The translations under genes and the position numbers were made by a program. Below are positions 52,030 to 61,904 of a stretch of 64,000 nucleotides of DNA, piece by piece. Source of the stretch: Rotaria macrura. Its lineage: Eukaryota > Rotifera > Eurotatoria > Philodinida > Philodinidae. The notes beneath the pieces are model-generated. The model was not told the origin of the DNA, searched no databases, and saw nothing but the letters and a program-made list of their open reading frames with translations. The stretch spans positions 37,050-101,049 of the forward strand of contig OENT01000540.1 in assembly GCA_900239685.1 (NCBI GenBank). The letters are read 5' to 3'. How positions within the stretch are numbered: the stretch's first letter is position 1; every line of letters begins with the position of its first letter.

Positions 52030-52155
52030 TCATTCGGTTCAGATCAGTTCGGTTCGATCTGAAATCTTTTCAGTTTCGAGTCAGTTCGATTTCAAACTTT
52101 TGAAATAAAAACCGATTCGGTTTAAGTCGGTTCTTAATTTTTTTCGGTTCAGTTC
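52030..52155. repeat. Degenerate CGGTTC-type short repeats
   Basis: The motif TTCGGTTC, with variants TCAGTTCGG, TTCGATCTGA, GATTCGGTTT and TCGGTTCAG, recurs at close spacing downstream of the ADP-ribosyltransferase stop. The function is unknown; it could be a decayed minisatellite. Confidence 0.45.
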
Positions 52156-52446
52156 AATAAAACACGAACAGATCCCATCACAGTTGTCTACCTTAACATT
52201 CATAACAGACAAACTATAAACGAAGAGCTTATAAAAGTTCTGGTCCTTTTTAGAATAGCTATATATTTGCAGTTTTTCATGATATTTGATATTGTTACTA
52301 AGATTTTTTTGCATACAATAGCTTCCCGACAAAAAGTAATAGATTTGTTGTTCAGTTTCCAAATTGCTATAAATTCGAAGTAATGAATGGAGCGAAAGTT
52401 TTTTTATGGAAAAAAAAAATAAAAAAGAACATGAAAAGAATCGATT

Positions 52447-53523
52447 CTAGTCATCGTTATCATCTTCTTCGTTCTCGTTATTTACTTTCTTGCATTCCTG
52501 AAGGTCTATTTCCACATAGTCTGGTTGGAGTTTCCGTATGTCCCTAATCATAAACGCAGTATATGGTCCGACTAGTACTTCTTTCTCAGAGGTGTATTCA
52601 GATTCGTTTTCAATATCAAGACCTGTTCGTTCATTGATAATTTCATACATGCACAAGGTGGCCGTTTTCACTTGATTACCATGTTCCGTTTGACGATGAG
52701 TAAGATTCTTTTTGGCAAATGTTTTGGCTATCTCAGGATCTTTTGTTGTCGACATAAATGCTTTATTCATAACTTTTCCTCCGATACCATACTGTTTTAG
52801 ATCATTTTGTGTAATAGACATACCACGATAAACTCTGCCTTTGAACGATAATTTTTCTAATTCCGGATGGTTGAAGAAGAAATCGATAAAATAAGTGATA
52901 CCAGAATTGGTGCCTTGAGCAAAGTGTTTTGTAGCTAAATCCTTATTGAGCTTCTTATAAAACTCTGATTCGACTGTATATGCTTTCAAAAGAAAGACAG
53001 GATCTTTTTTCGATTGTGCCCTATCCAGAAATGAACCGACTTGCACGATATCTGTATGAGACATTTCTTCTCTGATGAATTTCATTCGACGATCAACATC
53101 TTTCGTTTTCCAACCGAAACCTGCATGACGAAATCGATACTCATTCGCTAGTTCTTCTGCTGCATCGTCGCATTTCATCCAATCAATATGACCTGTCCCA
53201 TCATCACTAAATCGAGTTGATGATTCACGAAGAAATAATTTTTTTATTTCTTCTTTTTCTGTTTCATCATATGGCAGACAATTGTGCAGGTTCAGTATGG
53301 AGCGACTAGCGCCTCGTTTCAATAGTAATTTCACTATGTCTGTGTGACCATAAAAGCATGCTGCATGAAGAGCAGTGGAGCCATTCCCCTGAACTTGATC
53401 TATTTCGTCTAAAGTCATCTTGGGTAATTGTTCGCGAACTTCATCCACTTTGCCATTGCGACATGCAAAATAAAACTGGTTTGTTTCTGATGATTGAGTC
53501 ATGTCGTGGCCGTTTTCCTTCAA
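52447..53523 (-). CDS. Ankyrin-repeat NAD(P)+-arginine ADP-ribosyltransferase
   Basis: Intronless, 358 residues. Residues 16-85 hold ankyrin-type repeats (GNGSTALHAACFYGHTDIVK, LLLKRGAS). The C-terminal ART domain belongs to the R-S-E clade: Arg233 in VYRGMS, Ser258 in AFMSTT, and the E-x-E pair at 313/315 (SEKEVLVGP). Such enzymes transfer ADP-ribose from NAD+ to arginine side chains. There is no signal peptide and no C-terminal hydrophobic anchor, unlike many vertebrate ecto-ARTs, and the tail is acidic (NENEEDDNDD), so a cytosolic location is likely. The ankyrin part may choose targets. ART genes of this kind, often with ankyrin or other repeats, are expanded in bdelloid rotifers as far as I know. 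It lies just downstream of a TIR-domain pseudogene on the same strand. Confidence 0.92.
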   Translation of the reverse strand: MKENGHDMTQSSETNQFYFACRNGKVDEVREQLPKMTLDEIDQVQGNGSTALHAACFYGHTDIVKLLLKRGASRSILNLHNCLPYDETEKEEIKKLFLRESSTRFSDDGTGHIDWMKCDDAAEELANEYRFRHAGFGWKTKDVDRRMKFIREEMSHTDIVQVGSFLDRAQSKKDPVFLLKAYTVESEFYKKLNKDLATKHFAQGTNSGITYFIDFFFNHPELEKLSFKGRVYRGMSITQNDLKQYGIGGKVMNKAFMSTTKDPEIAKTFAKKNLTHRQTEHGNQVKTATLCMYEIINERTGLDIENESEYTSEKEVLVGPYTAFMIRDIRKLQPDYVEIDLQECKKVNNENEEDDNDD

Positions 53524-53814
53524 AACAAAGAGTGCTAGTTTTCAAAAGGAAATTAAGATTAAATCGTTGATTCTACAGGATCGAAAATAGCAGAAAGTAT
53601 TCTAACCTGTCGATTATGAGTAAATAGGCAAAGGAAAGAATTATTATTGATCTAAAAGGTCTTTGATGCAAAATCTGAAAGGAAATTTAACAATACTATT
53701 ATTCGATTCATTCTTATCAAAACCCAATTCTCTATAGGTTCTTTAAAATAAATCTTTATGTTAATCAAAAGTCTTTTTCATTCAATCTGAATGTTTTAAT
53801 TTTCTAGATTTCAC

Positions 53815-54560
53815 TAATTAAGCTGAGGAATGCTTCGTCAAAAATTTCCTGTTTGAAATCAATAGCTTTTTTCTTATTAATAAGATGATTCAACCAGCCT
53901 TTGACTTTGTAATTTTTTCCCTACTATCACCGGTATAATAGGACATCCAATTTTTGAAGCATACTCAATTTTAGCCATAAAAAATTTTCATGCGCGATAT
54001 TTAGCTGATAAACAAGCAAGAAAAAGTTTCTATGTAGTACTGCTTTTTTCATTGATTCCAGTCGATGTTTTGTTTTTCAGAGTATACTTTCCAATTCTTT
54101 GATTTCAAACGATTGTAAATTTTACAGCAAAGATTTGTCTCACCAGAATCATCAGTATAATTTATCATAAGATCAAAAGGCACTGAATCGTCCGATACAT
54201 CCATTGAATCATATTTATTGTCGATTGTGGTGCTGTCATGTCATGGATGGCTATCTTCTTTGAATTACTTTCTGTTTTTCAGCTTGTTCTTGACGAAGCG
54301 TTAACATCTGTCTTAATTTCCAGATAATGCCACTAGGATGTGGGTGTCAGACTGAATTTTTTCTCGTATTAACTGCATCACCGACAGCCACAGCCACAGA
54401 ACACCCTCAATAGTGCCAACAAGTTTGTTTGATTCTAATCATATGGCTACGTCGAAACGATTCATTATCGTCAGGGCTTCACGTGTTAATTCATCATGAC
54501 GTAAGTAATCAATAATCTAATCGAAGATTTCGACTGTAATCACTGTAAATAATTTTATCG
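53815..54560 (-). pseudogene. TIR-domain protein pseudogene
   Basis: Broken minus-strand frames spell a TIR-domain protein in the right order. They include an upstream helical-repeat-type piece (RHDELTREALTIMNRFDVAI; GIIWKLRQML), then CCKIYNRLKSKNWKVYSE, KKAVLHRNFFLLVYQ, EYASKIGCPIIPVIVGK, and finally KVKGWLNHL and DEAFLSLISEI with a stop. Consecutive pieces lie in different frames, so at least three frameshifts and several stops interrupt the gene. TIR domains can act as NAD+ hydrolases or scaffolds; in this family the domain follows armadillo-like repeats. No intact product is possible from this copy. Confidence 0.72.
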
Positions 54561-54982
54561 ACGGCATTATATTCGAGTTCTCATTGTTTGGAGTACGATT
54601 TGCATGGGTGGGTTGAAGGGTGTATGCGATGGGTAAAAAGACACGCACATCCATACGGTATAGTTGAAAGTGACAATATTATTTTCTTCAGAAATATGCG
54701 GAATCCAAATGTGAAAGCTTACTCTATCATATCTGTCCCAAGAATCTTCCAAAACCTCTCAAAATTGTTGTTCATTCCAATGAAACAGTAGACTGACGCT
54801 TGAATCCGTTTGTGTCGCTAAAAATTCCAGCTGTTTAGCCTGCATTGCTGATCTCATGATGTAAGGAAGTACAGAATCAGAAAGAAAACAACATGAGTAA
54901 GTTGGTCAACAGTTTTTGATAACATCGTATACACGTTACGACAAAAAGATTACTTTTTTGTCGTCGAAAAAACGTGTATTAC

Positions 54983-56526
54983 ATGCCGTCGACCTTCGAA
55001 ACATTACCCTATGAAATTCTAATGATTATTCTCGGTTAACTCTGGCGACGCTTATAGAAAACGTCGAGCATTCAGTGGATTGAATCAACGCCTGAATAAC
55101 ATTCTTGCTGATAAACGTTTGCATCTACTTGTTGATTTCTTACACGTCGAAACAGAGTATACGAGTTTGGAGAAGTATTACAACTGTGTTGCATTTCAAA
55201 AGGTGTCTCAAACAGTTGGCATCAATTAATACAACGATAAACATGGAACAACTTTGTCAGTGCTTTTCAATCGTTGGTCATTTTTTATATGAAGCAATGA
55301 TGCATTCGACAAGAATTTCAAATTGAACCAATTCTTGAGAAATACGATTTTGTAAGTCAACATCTCGCCAAACATCAGTGTACTCAAACAGATGAGCTTT
55401 TGAAAAGTGCATTCAACGAGTTAAAAAATATAGTTAAACCGAGCCAAGCCATTGACGAATCCAATCGTTAGTTCTTGTTAGAGGTGCCCGTCTTGGGTGT
55501 GAAGACTGTGGAATTATGTGTTTTAATCTTGCGACAATAATTAATCGATAATTACTTGCTCATTTTCATTAAGCCGAATTTGAAGCTTTACTTTCCGACT
55601 CGATATTGATTGAAATGTTCAAAATATTAATTGTTTCAAATCTTGAAATTTTAAGAAATCGTGATGTTGTCTGTAATGGTGACCTAGCTGTTCGTTATTT
55701 TCTCTTCTATTCTGTCTATCGGTTTTAATACTTTTATTTCAAATCGATTTGCACTTCAATTGATATTAAATGGTACCAAACTGTAGTAGATCGACTCATT
55801 TTGGTTATAAAATGTGAGAATCATGTATTCAATCATTCTAAATGGCTTCAATAATGTATTTTTGATATATGAGACGTATTTCCTTCGAACAAAATTCATA
55901 ACGGAGAAGGGACCGTTCATAGAAATTATTCAGTGGAATATATTGAAAATTGTACTTGATGAGCGTGTTCCAAGCTCAACACCATCATCGATGGAGAATC
56001 TGGATCATACAATCAGATTTATGTTAGTGAATTTAATTGAGAAAAGTCAACTTGATTTAATACTATTTTTATATCATCAAGTTGAATCTGTGAGAAATTT
56101 CTTTAACAAGCGAAGTCATAGTCAAGTAAATGTTGAAATGCTGACAGAAAGTCGAATTGGCAGACAATTGCTTACAATGATTATGGATGACAAACTTGTA
56201 CGTACTTGATTAATGAATGAATGTTTCATATTTCTAATGTTAGATGAAAAAGAACATAAGCTACTTGAACACTTACGGAGATCGTCACCAACTCTCGTGC
56301 ATCTCTTAGGCAAAGATGGGAATAATCTGTTGCTTTATGTTTGTCTAAAAGCTCACGCTGATCGTTATCGAATAATCGAACTACTCATCAATATTGGATG
56401 TGATGTTCAACGAAGAAATCAGGAAGGCCAACATTTTCTCCATACAATAAAACTGAAACAGAATCGAGCATTGTTCAATAAGCTAGTCAAAGACAAATTG
56501 ATTAAACATCAGAAACACTCGGTATA
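54983..56526 (+). pseudogene. F-box and ankyrin-type protein pseudogene
   Basis: The start MPSTFETLPYEILMIILG reads as an F-box helix and is followed at once by a stop. Later pieces in shifting frames continue a protein (AFSGLNQRLNNILADKRLHL; LHVETEYTSLEKYYN; LIEMFKILIVSNLEIL). The C-terminal part remains open in two adjoining frames, 55814-56209 and 56213-56526, ending with an ankyrin-like stretch (GNNLLLYVCLKAHADRYRII, ELLINIGCDVQRRNQEG). F-box proteins recruit substrates to SCF ubiquitin ligases. Long F-box proteins with little else known are abundant in bdelloids. Many stops and frameshifts make this copy non-functional. Confidence 0.65.
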
Positions 56527-57308
56527 ACTCTTTGTATTTATTATATAAATAAGAATAAATATTTATTATTCTTAGAAAAAGAATTCTATGAAATTTTACA
56601 CCCATTCGATATGTGTTATATGTAACTATCAGATTGTAATTAAAAGAATTGAACACTCTTTGGTACTGAAAAAGAAATTGATTATTGTTATTATGAAGAA
56701 TACATGACAGATGAGATGATACTTACTGTTTTCGTAACTTTCTATGAATCCCATCATCGAGAAAAATAGTAAAACAGTTGTATGTGAAACATTCGTTCTT
56801 TTAGCAAGAATGCGTTCTTGACTCAATGCTTTCATGAAATCTATTGATTCATTTCAAAAAATAATAAATAAAATAATAAAGATAAATATATTAAACTAAT
56901 AGTATGGTCATTCATTGCACAAGTGTTCACTATGGTGGTGCGAATGGCAGAGTTTACATGCGATCAATCCATTGTGATTCCTGCCGCTTTTTTCCAGTAC
57001 ATTAGAAAATACTATGAATTTGTGAAGGATTTCGGAATCTACCAATCTGATGTCTGAGATTAAATAGATCGTATAGGTTATTAAGAAAAATGGTATACCA
57101 GTGCCTTGTTGGGTGTGGATGCAGGTGCCTGCGCAGTTTTAATTCTATATAGTTCTCCTCTCCATGTTAACATGATCACTACATCCACAACTCTAGTAAC
57201 ATTTCACACTCATATATCCACCACCAGATTCAGACCCGTACCCACACTCACAAACGATAAGAATATTACCTGGCCATCTATTGAACAACATAAAACGACA
57301 CAAGGCAT
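56527..57308. other. Short intergenic region
   Basis: A+T-rich stretch with no gene that I can support. The frames at minus 56629-56835 and plus 57106-57315 look random. Confidence 0.4.
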
Positions 57309-58390
57309 CATATGAATGCAGAATATCGTACATAGGATCGATATTCGAGTATTTCGTGGTACGATTCCTCTAACGATCGATTCCAAGTCTGATCGAATTT
57401 ATCAAAAGTAGATCTGAACAAGCCAAGGGGGTAAAGGCGGATTTGTAAATTTGAAATTTTTTTGCGATTTTCAAAATCCCAAAAGTGAATGATGGAATTT
57501 CCATCTGAATTTTTTTCCATTGTAAGTCTCATGATCCTTAGAATATTCTCAAGATAATGAATGCGCAAGAAATGCTTATTTCACTGCACGGTCAGAAAAT
57601 CCTGCTTTTTTGAAAATTCAATAATTTAAGAAGGAAACATTTGTTCGAGTTGAAACTTTTAGGATCTTCTATGACCCATGGAAACTATATATGGGAAAAA
57701 TTTCAGGTCGGGGGGGGGGGTGATTTTCACTTTTGTGATTTTTGGATTCTGAAAATCCCCAAAGTCCGCCTTTCCGCCCTTTGAACAAGCTGTATCAGAT
57801 ACACTCTCTTCTCATCGAACAAATGGTTTTGTTCCAATCGACATCCGGTTTTATTGCCAAAAAATGCAGAAAAAACAGGTGATAAAATGTAATCGATGGC
57901 ATGATTCGCTCATCGGCTGCTTCCGACAAAACCAATGCTGGTTCCTAGTAGGTCTCAAATCATCCTATCGAGTCCAATTGTTATCCGTTTTGTTAACTCC
58001 TTCCACGACTTGGAAACTACCTTAAGACTGATATTTTCCAGGTTTCTCTGATATTACATGACACGATTTGTCCATGGATCAATTCTAATTCAACCAGCAC
58101 TGGTTCCAATTAGAACTCGACGAGCTCTATCAATTTCACATCTTACGAACCCGATTACATGCTTTCTTTCCTCGAATTTCGGCTAGGAGCCTTGTTTCCA
58201 TAGTATTTTTGGCACTAAAACCGGGTCGTGACGGGAACAACATAATATTTTTCGAGTAGAAGAGAGTGTATTGGATGGAGCTTGTCGATATCCATCTGGG
58301 ACCAGTTCGGTCAGAGTTGAAATCGGTCGTCGAGCGAATCGTATCACGAAATACTCAAATATTGATCCGAAGATATTCTACGTTCATATG
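57309..58390. mobile_element. Large foldback element, outer member of a nested pair
   Basis: The ends are CATATGAATGCAGAATATC on the left and the inverse of CATATGAACGTAGAATATC on the right (58390 inward). Similarity continues for several hundred bases: GAGTATTTCGTG, TACGATTC, ATACACTCTCTTCT, TTTTGTTCC, CCGGTTTTA, TGCCAAAAA. The two arms therefore fold on each other around a centre near 58000 once the inserted 57424-57781 is removed. No coding content was recognised. Confidence 0.68.
57424..57781. mobile_element. 358 bp MITE inserted in the left arm of the foldback element
   Basis: The terminal repeats AAGGGGGTAAAGGCGGATTT and the inverse of AAAGTCCGCCTTTCCGCCCTTT lie at the two ends. It is flanked on both sides by the identical 9-mer TGAACAAGC (57415-57423 and 57782-57790), a convincing target-site duplication. 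Nine bases suggest a Mutator-like family, eight a hAT. A G-run of ten lies inside at about 57711. Confidence 0.82.
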
Positions 58391-61063
58391 AATTGGAATA
58401 AATTTCGGGTTGTTTGACAAGATAATTATCCTTATCATTTTCTCATCAAAAATTCATTATTGATCAAGCCTTATGAACCAGAACTCAACAGGAAAACACA
58501 TGCGATGCTATTATTGGCCTCTCCTGATGGTCTATCAAGAGTTCTGTTACCTAATCCTGATGGATAATGTACGCGAATTTCGTTTCTCTTTCTCTTTTTG
58601 TCTAGTTTTTTCTTTTCTTTTTTGGTTCTTGTCCTTGCTCCTGTATATAGAAAACAGATTCTTAATTAATCTTGAAAATGATGACGTATTTCATGGAAAC
58701 GTCAAATAATTGTGAAACTTGAAATTTCTTTCATTTTAACATTGATATTTCAAGCAATAATTGCTCTCATGAGACTACCAAATAGAATAGAACTTCAAGA
58801 AAAAGCAGGACAACATACATTTGTGATATATTTCATTCGTTCTATATCATACTATTGTGATTAGTCATTTATTTCTTGTGCTGCAAATATATTTTGTATC
58901 TTCTATTGTTCAATGTTCGTTTTACTTATATGACAGGATTGAACATATAATATTTCACTTGAACGTCGATGGAACGTATCAGCACTATTAGTTTCAATAA
59001 TTATCGTGTATAATAAATAATACAATTAACATTGCAGCATTACAGAAAGATACATAATGCTTATTTTTCCTAATTCATCGACATCAATATGATCAATTCA
59101 CTCGGTTACTTTAATATGAAAGATTAGGCAAGAAAAAGAATTTAACTCATGATAATAGTTTTTAAAATAGCCCTTCCACTTCTCAATGTCTCTATTATCA
59201 TAGAAAAAAATCAATACGAAAATGCATTCTCATTGAAATAAATATTTATTGCATAGGAATAAAAATTGAATTTAGTTATTGATGAAATTCAACCAATCAT
59301 TGAATGACTCCACGTCCCTATGATTTAGGAAAATAGAACGAAAATTGATAATCATTGAAAAATAACATTCATTCATTGAAAAACATAATAGTTGTTCACT
59401 TTAGTTAAACTTTTTCTATCACATGAATGTTCTCATGTTCACGTCATTAGAAAATATATACCAAAGTTAACTCTCTTTGAAAATTAATAAACAAATTACT
59501 CACTATGAGAACATTGTTTCTTTTATAGTTGAATGATGTTTGTTATTAGAAAGTTTTAATATTGATATTCCAATCAAAACTAGCTTCCAAACTCAACTGC
59601 CACATATATAACTAATGGAACTCTATCGAATGCATGCCTCAAGTTTTATCTGTATTTACTTTTGCTTTTTTCCATCAGATTGTACAATACCAGCACAATT
59701 TACTCATATGTTTTATTATAGCTTGATCAGCTTCAGTACTTCGACGAATTTGTGACAACTTTGTGTTGTAGAACGAAGTTTTTTTTGTAATTCTCGTCAT
59801 TGTTTGCTTATTCATTTGATATTTCTTCTTTTTCTTTCTCTCTGTTGTTTGTCAAATCTCAACTAAAGTGCACGTACTTGGTCGGTAAAACCTAGTGTCA
59901 GCTCTCGCAAATGTTGATTTTTCTTGAGGTATTACAGGTTGGTTTCCATGATTTTTGTTTTTCCATGACAATCGGTTACGACGAGTAGTGAACTACTTGT
60001 TTACACCAAAAAAATCTTTCCAATGTCGATAGTGAACATGCTAGATAGAAGAAAGTTTGCATTCTAAATACTTTCAATTCTATAGCTCCGAATCGTTAAA
60101 CTTTTTATATCTCATAACAACAATTAATTTCATCAGAGATATCACACACAAAAAGTTCGACTCGAGGTTGTTTGTTTTGGTTTATTTTCTAAGAAAATGA
60201 ATACAACGGAGATGTAACCCGATGCAGCGATATTTTTGAAATGAAATTGACTTTTTGGTTCCTATATTCAGTGTTCACTACTTTAGAAAAGCTTCAAAAC
60301 TGACCCTAAATTTCTAAAGCTTAAATCTCTTCATTTCCATAATGCATATTAAGTAAGATGATACCAGTTCTTATAGTTATCCTCTTTTTCTTTCCATCAT
60401 CACTGTGACGTCATCCTATGTATATCTATATGTAAACCATCTATATCTTCTTTCGTTCTGTTGTCATGCGTGAACAGATATATGTTCTCTGTTCTAGTAT
60501 CTTCTAGTGTATTCGTTCTCTCTATTGATGTTGTATGTTCTCACTAGTACTTTCGTGCGAGTTCTGGAATTACTAGTACTTTCGTTTACATTCATTTTTT
60601 TCCGAAACCATGTATATATATAACCATCCACTCGGAACAATAAAGTGGAGTGTACATACACGATAACTAAAGATTTTCTGTGACTTACAATTGGATAGTG
60701 GTTTACTACCTTTCACAATTATCCTTCTGAAACTTCACCTGCCAATTTTCACTCTTCTTTCAATAACATAGACTAAACATGGGCAGTCACACCAACACAA
60801 TCATCCCCAGCCATCCTAAAACTAATGGCAGATACCGTTTCATTCACACTTTACCGATTCATTAACCTGAATACGTAGAAATTCAGGAAACTATCATGGG
60901 AATGTGAACGCCGCGTCATTCTGAAACAACATTAAAAAACGTTGGCACGAAAAGGAGAGTAGCATAATGTTACTCACATTAAATGCTATCGACTGACAAT
61001 ACTAATCAGAATCGGTACACCACAACATACGACGAGGCATTTTACTTTCCAATTACTAAAATA
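58391..61063. other. Gene-poor region
   Basis: About 2.7 kb of A+T-rich DNA without a supportable ORF, RNA gene or repeat. Confidence 0.45.
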
Positions 61064-61404
61064 GTTGCTCTGGCAGGCCGATGTTACCATCAACCCGCAC
61101 GTTTTCGTCATCGCAACATGTATTTGATCAGAGTTGATCATTTACCTCTTGGTAAGTTGTAATAAGCGACTTCTCTCGTTGTCGTGTAGGGCACGATATT
61201 CTTTCCTTTCTTACACATTCCATTCTCTCGTTCTCTTTCTTTGCACGATATTTGTAAAGACGAAGAAGATATGGCGCTCCATACAAAATTGAAGAAAGTC
61301 GCTTATTACAACTTACCAAGAGGTAAATGATCAACTCTGATCAAATACATGTTGCGATGACGAAAACGTGCGGGTTGGTGTGAACATCGACCTGCCAGAG
61401 CAAC
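61064..61404. mobile_element. 341 bp foldback MITE
   Basis: Arms of about 110 bp (61064-61174 and 61292-61404) are inverted and almost identical: GTTGCTCTGGCAGG at the outer end, CAACCCGCACGTTTTCGTCATCG in the middle, GTAATAAGCGACTT at the inner end. They surround a C/T-rich centre of about 120 bp. No clear target-site duplication was seen. High arm identity suggests recent activity or strong pairing. Confidence 0.8.
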
Positions 61405-61558
61405 ATTTATTAAGCAGTAAAAAGCAAGAAATCAAAAAAATGCCTCTGGATTGGTCTAGTTTTTTTTTACTCTGCCAGTTACCGTTCCTTTGCTATGTTA
61501 GAGACCAGAGAACTATGGCTCTGATATAGTGTACTTGGTCAATCTTTCTGTCATCCAA

Positions 61559-61904
61559 TCCCAGGTCGAACAAGCACAGTCGTAAACGATCGTATACGGA
61601 GAAATACGGCAAAATACATGGTCCAGTATTACGATCGTATATCTCCGTGTCGTATACGGAGAAATACGACGCTGTACGGAGAGTAAAACGATCGTTTATG
61701 GTCCTTGTATACAAAATCCGTAAACGGTTTCCATTTTCCACCGTATTCCTCCATATACGATCGTACTTGTCCGTATACAACACGGTGATATACGACCGTA
61801 ATACTGGACCATGTAAAACGCTATAATACGACCGTTTACGGTCGTGTGGGAGCATATACGGTCGTTTACAGCCGTATACGAAGTCCGTAATCGTCGACCT
61901 GGGA
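61559..61904. mobile_element. CGTATACG-rich foldback element
   Basis: The terminal inverted repeats TCCCAGGTCGA (61559) and TCGACCTGGGA (ending 61904) bracket a region built of variants of CGTATACGGAGAAATACG and ACGATCGTATA. An internal inverted pair, ATGGTCCAGTATTACGATCG and CGACCGTAATACTGGACCAT, shows that the whole element folds on itself. The 158-codon minus-strand frame across it is a by-product of the repeats and not a gene. Confidence 0.8.
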
